A stretch of DNA of 11,081 nucleotides from positions 1 to 11,081 of the forward strand of contig JAJZXP010000252.1 of the NCBI GenBank assembly GCA_021806345.1, read 5' to 3'. The notes beneath the pieces were generated by a model. It worked only from the letters and a program-made list of their open reading frames with translations. It was not told where the DNA came from and did no database searches. Origin of the DNA: Thermoplasmata archaeon (GTDB lineage: Archaea > Thermoplasmatota > Thermoplasmata > Thermoplasmatales > Thermoplasmataceae). Below, one piece after another: positions 1 through 6,907 of this stretch. Positions within the stretch are counted from its first letter, which is position 1. Every line of letters begins with the position of its first letter. The translations under genes were made by a program, and so were the position numbers.

Positions 1-1
1 A

Positions 2-1270
2 AACAAGGTATTTGTAACCTCAGCAACAGGAGCTAATACAACAACAGCCAGTTATACACTAACAAATCCAGTAACATTGAAAAGCGGCCAGTCCACTACA
101 ATTATAATACCAAATGTAGCCTGTAATTCAGCAAATGTTCATTACTCACTGTCAGCAAAGATAGAGTACAGCTATACAGCCGGAACATTAGGCTTGCAGT
201 ATGTAAACACCACAGGAACAGTGGCAGGAACCTCTATAACTGGAAAACCTTCAGTTTTAACATCCTATGAACCAATAACCATAACTAACAGCCAAAGTTC
301 AGCGACTCCAAATCCATTCCAGCAGATGATTAATTTCACATCCTCAGATCCAGATTGGACAAGCATAGCAACAGGTAATTTCGGTCAAAACGTAGAGTTC
401 TTCTACTACAACGGAACAGTAATACCTTCCTGGCTAGAGAATTACACCTCTAATTATGCAATCTGGTGGCTAAAGATAGCAGCTATACCAGCAGGCTCGT
501 CAGAAACAGTCTATGTAGGCTTCGCTCCAACATCAATTAGTCTGTTTAATACAGTAAACGACGGCGAAGCGCCGCAGATTCCTTGTGGCTCAACGCCAAC
601 ATCAAGCTGTTCAAATTACGCAGAATACGATGATGGAGCAAGCGTCTTCAATTATTATAATGATTTCTCTGGAACTACTTTAAATAATTTCCTTATTACC
701 GGAGCTACTGGATATACAATTACAGTTAACAATGGATTGTTTATCCAAGGAGGGTCTTCAAATATTTATGGAGTATATCTGCCTGCTAATTATAATTTTA
801 CAAAAGACACAGTTTTTTCTTTTTATTTAACTGGTTTTTCTATGAGTGGTAGTGACTATTGGATAGGTGCCGGTATAGCATCTTCTCAATCATCGGGTGG
901 TACAGCATATATTAGAGATAGCGGTTTGGGTGAAGATTGGGGCTATGGCGTTCCCACATTTGGTTCTGGGGTTCAATATGGAAATACCTTGATTAGTACT
1001 TCTTCATCTTCAACAGCAGTTGGGGATGCTCTTGGTTTAAATAGTATCTATGATATAAATTCAACTTATTTAGAGACTGTAAATCCAACTGGAACAGCGT
1101 TATGGGAATTGCCAGGAGGCACTAATGAAAAATTAGAACCTCCATTTTACTGGGAAATCGGTGGTTGGAATGACGCTGCTGGTGATGAGTTAAATGTTTC
1201 TTATACATATATAAGAAGTTTACCACCAAATGGAGTAATGCCTTCTATTAGCTTTGGAAGCGTTTCTTAA
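2..1270 (+). CDS. DUF2341-like secreted/surface protein, C-terminal part (5' end outside window)
   Basis: The frame is open from the first bases of the window, so this is the C-terminal 422 residues of a longer protein; the TTG at 77 is not a start. The sequence is rich in Thr, Ser, Asn and Gly, low in charge, and beta-strand-like, as in archaeal surface proteins. A segment beginning EPITITNSQ and running through VEFFYYNGTVIPSWLENY to YVGFAP resembles the DUF2341 family (small beta domains of surface proteins, often next to lectin-like domains). It is followed by a YAEYDDGASVFNYYNDFSG segment and a C-terminal part that could be a LamG-like jelly roll. No anchor or membrane helix is visible at the C-terminus. 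Codon usage shifts at about nt 650, from A/C-ending to more T-ending codons. It lies outside the mobile element, about 95 bp from its left end. The family call is from memory and moderately sure; function and substrate are unknown. Confidence 0.75.
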   Translation, partial: NKVFVTSATGANTTTASYTLTNPVTLKSGQSTTIIIPNVACNSANVHYSLSAKIEYSYTAGTLGLQYVNTTGTVAGTSITGKPSVLTSYEPITITNSQSSATPNPFQQMINFTSSDPDWTSIATGNFGQNVEFFYYNGTVIPSWLENYTSNYAIWWLKIAAIPAGSSETVYVGFAPTSISLFNTVNDGEAPQIPCGSTPTSSCSNYAEYDDGASVFNYYNDFSGTTLNNFLITGATGYTITVNNGLFIQGGSSNIYGVYLPANYNFTKDTVFSFYLTGFSMSGSDYWIGAGIASSQSSGGTAYIRDSGLGEDWGYGVPTFGSGVQYGNTLISTSSSSTAVGDALGLNSIYDINSTYLETVNPTGTALWELPGGTNEKLEPPFYWEIGGWNDAAGDELNVSYTYIRSLPPNGVMPSISFGSVS

Positions 1271-1310
1271 TACGCGTTTTATTAATCCGTCATAAAATAT
1301 AATCTGCTCC

Positions 1311-1326
1311 CAAAAAACTTTTTTAT
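1311..1326 (+). terminator. T-rich terminator after the DUF2341-like gene
   Basis: An A6 run, one C and a T6 run lie about 40 bp after the stop codon. Archaeal transcription commonly ends at such T-runs. It also separates the chromosomal gene from the element boundary at 1365. Inferred from composition only. Confidence 0.4.
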
Positions 1327-1364
1327 ATATACTCCTTAATCTAACGAAATAATCATTTCATTAA

Positions 1365-1403
1365 GATGAGAAACGTTAACTAATTAAAATTCGCTCAGGG
1401 AGG
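1365..1403. repeat. Distal attachment site (att), left end of the element
   Basis: It matches 11037-11075 over 39 bp, except for G/A at 1375 and A/C at 1389. The repeat has 27 bp of tRNA 3'-flank (GATGAGAAAC, then TTAACTAATTAAA) followed by the last 12 nt of the tRNA (CGCTCAGGGAGG on the plus strand). Identity stops at 1403, where the element arm begins, so no tRNA body is present here. Confidence 0.85.
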
Positions 1404-1420
1404 AACGAGATTAATTAGTT
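1378..1420. other. 10-bp inverted repeat spanning the att core, possible integrase arms
   Basis: AACTAATTAA (1378-1387) and TTAATTAGTT (1411-1420) are perfect reverse complements 23 bp apart, framing the tRNA-derived core. The left arm also exists at the other att copy (11050-11059). The right arm belongs to the element side only. They could be inverted integrase-binding sites; both arms are A/T-rich, so chance is possible. Confidence 0.4.
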
Positions 1421-1532
1421 TATGTCCCTTATTGTCTTAAAATACATTAGATTCGGTATAATTTAAACCTTTTCATCTGCATTTTAGGGCTATTTTTATA
1501 GCCAATGATCATATAATCAAAGACGTTGCGAA

Positions 1533-1757
1533 TCAAAGAGAGACGCCAAACAAATTCAAAACTGAAAGGAATATTGCCAGATAAACAACCGCCATGCATA
1601 GAAAGATAACTGTCCTAACCTTTAGCGAATGTATTCTGCTTTGGAATATATAATAATCTGTTAGAGCAGATAGAACTCCACCTATAATACCGCCTATGAA
1701 AATTGATAAAATTAGTGACCACTTGGGCAATTGCTTATATTTTTTGTTTGAATCCAT
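1533..1757 (-). CDS. Small two-helix membrane protein
   Basis: A 74-aa protein with a short polar, Lys-rich N-terminus (MDSNKKYKQLPKWS). Two hydrophobic segments follow, at about residues 13-33 (Gly-rich, IFIGGIIGGVLSAL) and 49-71 (VIFLCMAVVYLAIFLSVLNLF), separated by a short loop with basic residues. It is expected to be a membrane hairpin protein. I do not recognise a family. It has its own TATA element about 27 nt upstream of the ATG, so it is probably made from a leaderless mRNA rather than as the last gene of the primase operon. Small membrane proteins are common in archaeal viruses and plasmids; a role in entry exclusion, envelope or anchoring would be speculation. Confidence 0.65.
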   Translation of the reverse strand: MDSNKKYKQLPKWSLILSIFIGGIIGGVLSALTDYYIFQSRIHSLKVRTVIFLCMAVVYLAIFLSVLNLFGVSL

Positions 1758-1778
1758 AGCATATGGATAGAAATCAGT

Positions 1779-1787
1779 AAATATATA
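1779..1787 (-). promoter_or_regulatory. TATA element for the small membrane protein gene
   Basis: The minus strand reads GTATATATTTAC, centred about 27 nt upstream of the ATG at 1757, the spacing expected for an archaeal leaderless transcript. Confidence 0.55.
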
Positions 1788-1828
1788 CTCTTCCTATTCG
1801 TTATTTTGCCTAGTATCGAGTATTGTCT

Positions 1829-2242
1829 TCAAAAAAAATAAAATTCATCAGAATCTAAGCCTTTTCCTTCTTTTTTCATAAAATCAATCACATCTTCAGG
1901 TAAATCATTTTTCCAGAACCATCGGTTCAGGTTACACAGGGAATACTTAAACAACGGAAAATCAAACCTAATAGAACCTCTTGATTCATCGCCATCAACT
2001 CTCAATGGGCTAGGCTTAGGGCTAAAATCTTTCAAGCTGTCAATGATTTTTTTGTAATATTTTTTACCTCTTGGCCCAGATGGTAATGACACCCTAACTT
2101 CAATGACCCCCTCTGTGTCGAGCCCATCCCAGACGGCCATGTCTCCTGGAAGTGAAGGCCTAAGCTGGCTGTAAGCGTTGACCATTTTTAAGTAATTCTC
2201 CCACCGTAGCTTCTTCAGCTCCTGATAAAATATTATATTCAT
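1829..2242 (-). CDS. Hypothetical protein, last gene of the replication operon
   Basis: A 137-aa protein starting MNIIFYQELKKLRWENYL and ending DSDEFYFF. I recognise no domain. It is mixed alpha/beta with many aromatics and a middle part (SLPSGPRGKKYYKKIIDSL) that could bind nucleic acid. The frame is open further upstream to an ATG at 2389, but that stretch overlaps the previous gene by about 150 bp in another frame. I chose the ATG at 2242 because it overlaps the previous stop in the usual ATGA arrangement, with an AAGGGG motif about 9 nt upstream. A run of eight T on the coding strand (1831-1838), right at the stop codon, may end transcription of the operon. Confidence 0.6.
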   Translation of the reverse strand: MNIIFYQELKKLRWENYLKMVNAYSQLRPSLPGDMAVWDGLDTEGVIEVRVSLPSGPRGKKYYKKIIDSLKDFSPKPSPLRVDGDESRGSIRFDFPLFKYSLCNLNRWFWKNDLPEDVIDFMKKEGKGLDSDEFYFF

Positions 2243-2553
2243 ATCCAATACCCCTTGTTTTTTGTTCGCATAGATGCTGTAAGGCCAATTCTCTCGATTT
2301 TTAAGATCGTTTGCATGCTCATCGGAATCCAGAGCCATCTTCTTTGCTGTCGGATTAAATTTTGGCGATAAAGCCGTCCAATGATCCAATCAATCTCTTC
2401 CTTTGTTATTTTTTTGATTCCATTTGGATCTTTGGGGCTTCTGAATCCAGAGAGCTCATGCCGTAAGTCCTTGAGAGGAAAGCGGCCCTTCTCCAGAACC
2501 TTCTCTAAGATGACTTTCTCAATCTTCTCAATCTGAGCGTTTTCAGTTTCCAT
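2239..2553 (-). CDS. Winged-helix-like small protein of the replication operon
   Basis: A 104-aa protein. Residues 8-76 read like a winged helix: helices around IEKVILEKVLEKG, PLKDLRHELSG and ITKEEIDWIIGRLYRQNLI, then a short beta wing (QQRRWLWIP). This suggests a DNA-binding regulator or replication accessory; the family is not identified. A TTG 12 nt upstream (2565) is possible, but the ATG at 2553 is preferred: it has GAGG six nt upstream and overlaps the previous stop within ATGGAAACTGA. That is the same 11-nt overlap used at the primase start and at 7317. It ends in an ATGA overlap with the next gene, so it sits fully inside a translationally coupled operon. Confidence 0.65.
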   Translation of the reverse strand: METENAQIEKIEKVILEKVLEKGRFPLKDLRHELSGFRSPKDPNGIKKITKEEIDWIIGRLYRQNLIRQQRRWLWIPMSMQTILKIERIGLTASMRTKNKGYWI

Positions 2554-2740
2554 CTTTAGCCTCAATCAATATAGATTCATTGATTTCTTCCAGGCGGCCA
2601 ATTTTGAGGGCCAAATCCAGGAATTTTGGGTCCAAAAGGCCCATCTCGACTTTTCTGCCTTTTAGTAATGAACGCCAGCTTCCGTCCTTAAGTTTAACGA
2701 AAATACCAATATCACAATTCTGAGGTGTTACGTATTTCAT
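2543..2740 (-). CDS. Hypothetical 65-aa protein of the replication operon
   Basis: A 65-aa protein starting MKYVTPQNCDIGIFVKLKDGSWRSL. It appears to have a small beta-rich N-terminal half and a helical C-terminal half (LDLALKIGRLEEINES). I recognise no family. The start overlaps the primase-polymerase stop as ATGA, with GGGGAG five nt upstream, indicating translational coupling. The stop lies within the 11-nt overlap with the next gene. The tight placement after the replication protein suggests an accessory role; that is inference. Confidence 0.65.
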   Translation of the reverse strand: MKYVTPQNCDIGIFVKLKDGSWRSLLKGRKVEMGLLDPKFLDLALKIGRLEEINESILIEAKDGN

Positions 2741-5268
2741 ATCGGCTCCCCTATCTCCAAGATACTCCCTGGTTTGTCCATGTTGTCCATGTTGTCCATT
2801 TTCTTTACTTCCTCTTTACTTTCTTCTCTTTGATTTGACGGGGTTGTAGAAATGGACATAATGGACATAATGGACAAATTTTCAGTATTTTCAATGGATT
2901 TATCATCCATAAGTGTAAATTTATAACGATTTCTTGTTGTTTTTGAGACTTTGTCTTCTTCCATCAAGACATTGCTCAGAATCCTATTTGCGTATTTACT
3001 TACCAGTATTCCAAAACGCCTCCTTGCTGTCGAAGGATTTTTATTCCATATTAAGAAGTCGAATATCTCTTCAAAACCTTCTTCAGGGTTCATGCTTCCG
3101 TCTTGGTCCCTATTTTCGATAGTCTTGAGAATTTCGGCCTTTTCTACCCATTCATTTGGCCATTTCTGACTGGCAGTCTCAAAAAACTGCTTCATTGCAA
3201 TTTCTTCCCGGTTTCCACCGATAGAGTTCAAGGTATCATTTTGCTGAGGAATCCCTATCCCTGCCGTCTCCAAAATGCCACCAACAACGTCCATCCAGGC
3301 CGGAAAAGACGCAAATGGCCTACTGCAATTAGGCATTCCTTTCTCATTCCAATTTCTGACTAAGGTATAAAGAGCCGAAAGAATGTCTGATCTGTGTTCT
3401 TTCACCCATCCATGCAGATTCGGATTTTTGAAGGTTCTCTGATTTGGGTCCTCTATGGCCAAAAACAGATTTATGAAAATGCTTCTGTATTGAATATCCG
3501 GCGTATAGCTTAGCCCAGTATTCGCACTTATAGAGATGGTAAGGATATTTGGAAAAGTATATTCAACATTGGCCCCTAATTTTCTGTCTCTGTGATATTC
3601 CCTGGTTATCAAGCCCTCTAGCTCTGCAGAATTAATGAAGCCTTTATTGTTTGAAGAGTGAAATACGGCCCGGCCAGAGCTTAAAACAGCAAATATCTTC
3701 TTTCTGAATTCCTCATCATTAGAATTTTCTTTTGATACGGCTGTATCCTCTATAGCATCCCCTTCATAAACTATTGAGACTATCCCGGCAGCGTAATCCT
3801 TGCCACTTCTTTCCCTGTTTGCCATATATACGAATAATGGTGATCTTGAAGTTTCACTTGGAAACAAACCACGACAAAAAGGCGTTAATAGATGGGCTAT
3901 AGCATTGACTTTATCTTGTTCGCTTGTAAAAGCAAATTCTGAATAGATATGATTTAGTATCTCCTTTGCTTTATCTAAAGACATATTCGGGTCTATTTCT
4001 GGAGCGTTGAACGGCATAAAAGAGAAATGCATCGTATCATACCCTCTTTTTGGGAAACTTAGGTTTCCATTAATAAGATATGGAATCGGCACTGAGAAAA
4101 GCCGCTTTATTGCTGGCAATTTAGCTTTAAATTGGTCGAGGCTGTTCAAAATTATTTTCGCTAGATTCGTCCCTATGCTTTCAATTAACTTTCCGCTATA
4201 CTTTGTTGAATAAAATGTAAAATCATTTTCTAGGAAAGTTATAAGCGAATCGGCATTGACCGGAATTAATCCCAATATCTGTCCTCTTTTTTTGTCGATG
4301 TCCACCAGCCCAATTCTTACAATCTCATCGGTATTCATCCGATAGAAAAGCTTTTCCTGAATGGCGTAAATATCAGCAATTTCTGAAACGAAATCCGAAA
4401 CTGGTCTATTTGGCCCTGGTAATTCAATCCAAATTTTATCTGTATTTTCATCTTTTTGGCTGCTTTTTATCAGCGAATAGAGTGTTTTATCCAGCTCTTC
4501 CAGGCCAGCTTGTTCTAGCCATGAATGGATGCTAGTCTCATTAATTGACTTTGAAAATGTTTGCTGGATAGCTTCAAATCTCAGAGAAGCTTCTTCATCG
4601 TTGTTGAATCTGCATATAAACCCTATGACTTCACTTACAGCTTTAATGTCAAAGCCCAATTTCTTTCTTAAAAATCCTGTAAATGCCAGGGCTAAAAGCT
4701 GTCTATGGCCCTGGGTCCACTCTTTTACTACTGGCTCGATGAACTTCCAATTCTTATTTAATAATTTGAATCTTGATAGTAATTTCTCAATCTCTTCTTT
4801 TAACATCGTTGAAATTTTATCTGGGTTAGAAAGGTTGTTATAGTTCTGGCTGGGCCACTCTTTGCTTAGGCTCTTCTCTCCCTTGACATCCACTTTCACA
4901 TTCGAAAATTGTGTAGATGAAACCTCAATGCCATCCGCAAAGTAATGGATATGGTAGCCATGCGGGGTCTCACTCATCCAGGTCTCTGAGCTGATTGAAC
5001 TTAAATCTCTACTAAGCAATGCTTTGATCAGATTCTTGTCTTTTGTGTCAAAGTCAAACGTAAAAATATTATTAGAGACCTTTCCGTTGATGATCTGAAT
5101 GCCATCATATCTGTTTTGCTGGATTCCACTCATCCATTGAGAATATTCCTGGCCTGTCGGCCTTGTAGCCTGGTATGGCGTCCAGGCCACTGCCGGCTTC
5201 TTCTCTGGCGTTGAAGGAACCCACTGGATTCCTTTTGATTTTAAAATGACAAAGTTCTCAGTTTCCAT
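2737..5268 (-). CDS. Primase-polymerase (AEP) with PriCT-like and SF3/AAA+-like helicase domain
   Basis: An 843-aa replication protein. Residues 1-160 resemble the archaeo-eukaryotic primase fold: motif I FDFD (71-74), motif II GYHIHY (104-109) and motif III DVKG (127-130). Residues about 181-245 look like the PriCT linker (GHRQLLALAFTGFLRKK). Residues about 430-605 align by eye with the ATPase of phage and plasmid primase-helicases: a P-loop-like RERSGKD (485-491), a VFHSSNNKG segment where related proteins carry a DN pair, a sensor-1-like SANTG (581-585) and an arginine-finger-like QYRS (593-596). The C-terminal tail has the tripeptide repeats SIMSIMS and MDNMDNMDK. The frame is open 46 codons further upstream, but the ATG at 5268 has GAGGAG just ahead and the first conserved residues follow it. 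It is the second gene of the operon, overlapping the previous gene by 11 nt and the next by 4. Role: primer synthesis and unwinding for replication of the element. The P-loop ends GKD rather than GKT/S and the DN pair is missing, so ATPase activity is uncertain. Confidence 0.82.
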   Translation of the reverse strand: METENFVILKSKGIQWVPSTPEKKPAVAWTPYQATRPTGQEYSQWMSGIQQNRYDGIQIINGKVSNNIFTFDFDTKDKNLIKALLSRDLSSISSETWMSETPHGYHIHYFADGIEVSSTQFSNVKVDVKGEKSLSKEWPSQNYNNLSNPDKISTMLKEEIEKLLSRFKLLNKNWKFIEPVVKEWTQGHRQLLALAFTGFLRKKLGFDIKAVSEVIGFICRFNNDEEASLRFEAIQQTFSKSINETSIHSWLEQAGLEELDKTLYSLIKSSQKDENTDKIWIELPGPNRPVSDFVSEIADIYAIQEKLFYRMNTDEIVRIGLVDIDKKRGQILGLIPVNADSLITFLENDFTFYSTKYSGKLIESIGTNLAKIILNSLDQFKAKLPAIKRLFSVPIPYLINGNLSFPKRGYDTMHFSFMPFNAPEIDPNMSLDKAKEILNHIYSEFAFTSEQDKVNAIAHLLTPFCRGLFPSETSRSPLFVYMANRERSGKDYAAGIVSIVYEGDAIEDTAVSKENSNDEEFRKKIFAVLSSGRAVFHSSNNKGFINSAELEGLITREYHRDRKLGANVEYTFPNILTISISANTGLSYTPDIQYRSIFINLFLAIEDPNQRTFKNPNLHGWVKEHRSDILSALYTLVRNWNEKGMPNCSRPFASFPAWMDVVGGILETAGIGIPQQNDTLNSIGGNREEIAMKQFFETASQKWPNEWVEKAEILKTIENRDQDGSMNPEEGFEEIFDFLIWNKNPSTARRRFGILVSKYANRILSNVLMEEDKVSKTTRNRYKFTLMDDKSIENTENLSIMSIMSISTTPSNQREESKEEVKKMDNMDNMDKPGSILEIGEPI
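2775..2876. repeat. Inverted array of six identical 7-mers (TGTCCAT x3 / ATGGACA x3)
   Basis: TGTCCAT occurs at 2775-2781, 2784-2790 and 2793-2799. Its reverse complement ATGGACA occurs at 2852-2858, 2861-2867 and 2870-2876. Both arrays have an exact 9-bp period with 2-bp spacers (GT, CA or TA type). They lie inside the 3' end of the primase gene and encode MDNMDNMDK and SIMSIMS. On the transcript the arrays could pair as three 7-bp stems around a loop of about 52 nt. As DNA they resemble iterons. Confidence 0.7.
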
Positions 5269-5464
5269 ATATCTCCTCACAATATCGTTTCTTGATTTCT
5301 TCAAGTAGGCCCAACAAGAAATTTTGAGCAACCTTATCTTTCTGAGTAGGAACACCTGGCTGCTGACCTTCTTCATGAGCGATAAGCTTGTTGCTAATGA
5401 ATTCATAAGCTTGTCTAAGATCTTCAGAACTCAAACTTTCTTTAATAAAATTAATTTTTATCAT
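5258..5464 (-). CDS. Small helical protein, first gene of the replication operon
   Basis: A 68-aa protein, mostly helical, starting MIKINFIKESLSSEDLRQAYEFISNKL and ending EEIKKRYCEEIYGN. A Gly/Pro/Gln-rich linker (EEGQQPGVPTQ) divides two helical parts. I recognise no family. Its stop overlaps the primase-polymerase start within ATGGAAACTGA, and the primase Shine-Dalgarno lies inside its last codons, so primase translation is probably coupled to it. A TATA element lies about 34 nt upstream of its ATG. Being first in the operon, it could be a replication regulator or initiator partner; that is inference from position only. Confidence 0.65.
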   Translation of the reverse strand: MIKINFIKESLSSEDLRQAYEFISNKLIAHEEGQQPGVPTQKDKVAQNFLLGLLEEIKKRYCEEIYGN

Positions 5465-5493
5465 ATAATTTCTGATAGGATGACCCTATTAAG

Positions 5494-5502
5494 ATTATAT
5501 AG
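5494..5502 (-). promoter_or_regulatory. TATA element of the replication operon
   Basis: The minus strand reads CTATATAAT, about 34 nt upstream of the ATG at 5464, giving a predicted leader of only a few nt. A small inverted repeat ATAGG-5-CCTAT (5475-5489) lies about where transcription would begin and could be an operator; it is too short to be sure. Confidence 0.5.
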
Positions 5503-5559
5503 AATACAAGTTGTATAACTCACCTTAGATTTCAATTTAAAATGTGTATAACGAAAGTA

Positions 5560-5568
5560 TTTATATAA
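5560..5568 (+). promoter_or_regulatory. TATA element of the finger/hendecad-repeat gene
   Basis: TTTATATAA is preceded by the purine-rich BRE-like CGAAAG and centred about 27 nt upstream of the ATG at 5591, a typical archaeal leaderless promoter. It diverges from the replication operon promoter about 60 bp away. The 8-mer TGTATAAC occurs twice in the shared region (5512-5519, 5545-5552). Confidence 0.65.
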
Positions 5569-5590
5569 GGAAAACATTAATTTAGTTATT

Positions 5591-6850
5591 ATGGTGGATA
5601 GAGATTATTTCAAAGAATACTATGAAAATCATAGAGATAGAATTAGAGCTCAAACTAGAGAAAGAGTCGCAAGATGGCATAAGAACCATCATCAAGAATT
5701 TTTAGCAAGCAGGCGAACAGAAGAATACCGTAAAAAGAGGAGAAAGACTTTACTTCATTATGTAAATTTATACTTCAGCAAATATGGAAGCTCAATTGAC
5801 ATAAGCGATTTATGGCCTAGTTTACGAAAATATGCAAATAGACCGTTGCGTGAAATAGTTAAAGGTAAAAAAGAGCGGGAATTTTTGAATGTTACTCAGT
5901 ATAGCTTGAGAAGAAAGGAAGATAAGCCGATCATTGCTTATTTTTTGTTGGAACGGTATAAAAATAAAGGGTATAAAAATGATAAGAATAAAAAGGCCTC
6001 ATCTTTCATAATTTCTTTATTAGGCGAAAGCCCGATTGAAACTCTAAAAAATTATGAAGAAAAACTCAGATCAAACATAAAAGGAGTATACTCGAAAGCT
6101 TCTAAAGAAAAAGCTGATAAAATCTTCAATGAGAATGTTGAGGAGTATAGAAAGAGGTATGATAAATGCTCTAATTTTGTCCGGGAAGAATATCATAAGA
6201 TTGCAGACTCTACAGAGGAAAAATATGATAAGATTGTAGACCCTGCAAAAGAAAGATATGATAAAACTGTAGCTTCTGCAGAGGAAAAATATAATAAGAT
6301 TGTAGATCCTGCTGTTAAAGAATATAATAAAGTTGAAAAGTCTGCATGGGAGGAGTATAACAAAACTGTAGATCCTGCATGGGAAAAATATAATAAAGCT
6401 ATAGTTTCTGCATGGGAAGAATATAATAAGATTGTAGACCCGGCATTAAAAGAATATGATAAAGCTGTAGACCCTATAAAAGAAAAATATGATAAAGCTA
6501 TAGTTTCTGCATGGGAAGAATATAATAAAGCTATAGTTTCTGCATGGGAAGAATATTTTAAGATTGTAGATCCTGCATGGGAAAAATATGATAAGATTGT
6601 AGACCCTGCAAAAGAAAGATATGATAAAACTGTAGCTTCTGCAGAGGAAAAATATAATAAGATTATAGAGCCTGCATGGGAAAAATCCAAAAGAGAAGAT
6701 GGTTATTATCGTTGTCCAATTTCAGATTGCAATGCGAAGTTTAAGCATTTAGAGAAACTTAAACAGCATTATTTTGTTAGGCATGGGGAAGGTATAAAAT
6801 TTATTCTCTATCTATTTGAAGATAAAGTTAATAAACTTTATCTAAAATAG
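5591..6850 (+). CDS. 11-residue-repeat protein with C-terminal C2H2 zinc finger
   Basis: A 419-aa protein in three parts. Residues 1-187 are strongly basic and helical (YFKEYYENHRDRIRAQTRER) and probably bind nucleic acid. Residues 188-363 are 16 uninterrupted 11-residue units of the form E(K/E)Y(N/D)KIVDPAW, with Tyr and Lys nearly invariant; 11-residue periodicity suggests a long right-handed coiled coil or extended rod. Residues 371-398 are a classic C2H2 finger with ligands C375, C380, H393 and H398 (C-x4-C-x12-H-x4-H) and the usual Phe and Leu core. C2H2 fingers are common in archaeal viruses and plasmids as DNA-binding regulators. I do not recognise the whole architecture. It is transcribed alone from a leaderless-type promoter, divergent from the replication operon, so it may regulate or bind near that intergenic region. 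The repeats include an 85-bp exact duplication, so the length is probably variable. The long open frame on the other strand is a by-product of the 33-bp period. Confidence 0.8.
   Translation: MVDRDYFKEYYENHRDRIRAQTRERVARWHKNHHQEFLASRRTEEYRKKRRKTLLHYVNLYFSKYGSSIDISDLWPSLRKYANRPLREIVKGKKEREFLNVTQYSLRRKEDKPIIAYFLLERYKNKGYKNDKNKKASSFIISLLGESPIETLKNYEEKLRSNIKGVYSKASKEKADKIFNENVEEYRKRYDKCSNFVREEYHKIADSTEEKYDKIVDPAKERYDKTVASAEEKYNKIVDPAVKEYNKVEKSAWEEYNKTVDPAWEKYNKAIVSAWEEYNKIVDPALKEYDKAVDPIKEKYDKAIVSAWEEYNKAIVSAWEEYFKIVDPAWEKYDKIVDPAKERYDKTVASAEEKYNKIIEPAWEKSKREDGYYRCPISDCNAKFKHLEKLKQHYFVRHGEGIKFILYLFEDKVNKLYLK
6152..6679 (+). repeat. Sixteen in-frame 33-bp tandem repeats (11-aa units)
   Basis: Sixteen contiguous 33-bp units fill residues 188-363 of the C2H2 protein without one insertion or deletion. 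6217-6301 is identical to 6580-6664 (85 bp, offset 363 = 11 units). A second unit type (KAIVSAWEEYNK) recurs three times nearly unchanged. This points to recent unit duplication. It is not a CRISPR: there are no unique spacers and the repeat is coding. Confidence 0.9.
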
Positions 6851-6878
6851 TTAGAACTGCCATCTTAATTAGGTCGTC

Positions 6879-6886
6879 TTTAAATT
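6879..6886 (+). promoter_or_regulatory. TATA element of the orphan integrase-domain gene
   Basis: TTTAAATT within CGTCTTTAAA is centred 25 nt upstream of the ATG at 6908. The same CGTCTTTAAA lies at exactly the same distance (33 nt from its first base to the ATG) upstream of the integrase gene. Confidence 0.6.
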
Positions 6887-6907
6887 ATTATTCAATCTCA
6901 TCTCATC

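Noticed and set aside
1488..1503. Hairpin GGCTAT-TTTT-ATAGCC as a terminator
   Set aside because: The stem is only 6 bp with no T-run after it on either strand; it is left as a chance or minor structure.
2934..4843. Several plus-strand open frames of 60-105 codons inside the primase gene
   Set aside because: They lie wholly opposite a long conserved coding frame, lack promoters and read as unstructured, Ser/Leu/Phe-rich shadow translation.
5269..5406. 46-codon upstream extension of the primase-polymerase
   Set aside because: It overlaps the 68-aa gene in another frame. The ATG at 5268 has a strong GAGGAG, and the overlap pattern matches other junctions of the element.
6152..6679. Regular 33-bp spaced repeats as a CRISPR array
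   Set aside because: The units are contiguous, coding and degenerate, with no unique spacers and no cas genes nearby.
6193..6690. Long minus-strand open frame opposite the repeat protein
   Set aside because: It only mirrors the 33-bp period of the sense repeats (FSHAGSTIL-like units), has no promoter or ribosome site, and the sense gene is well supported.
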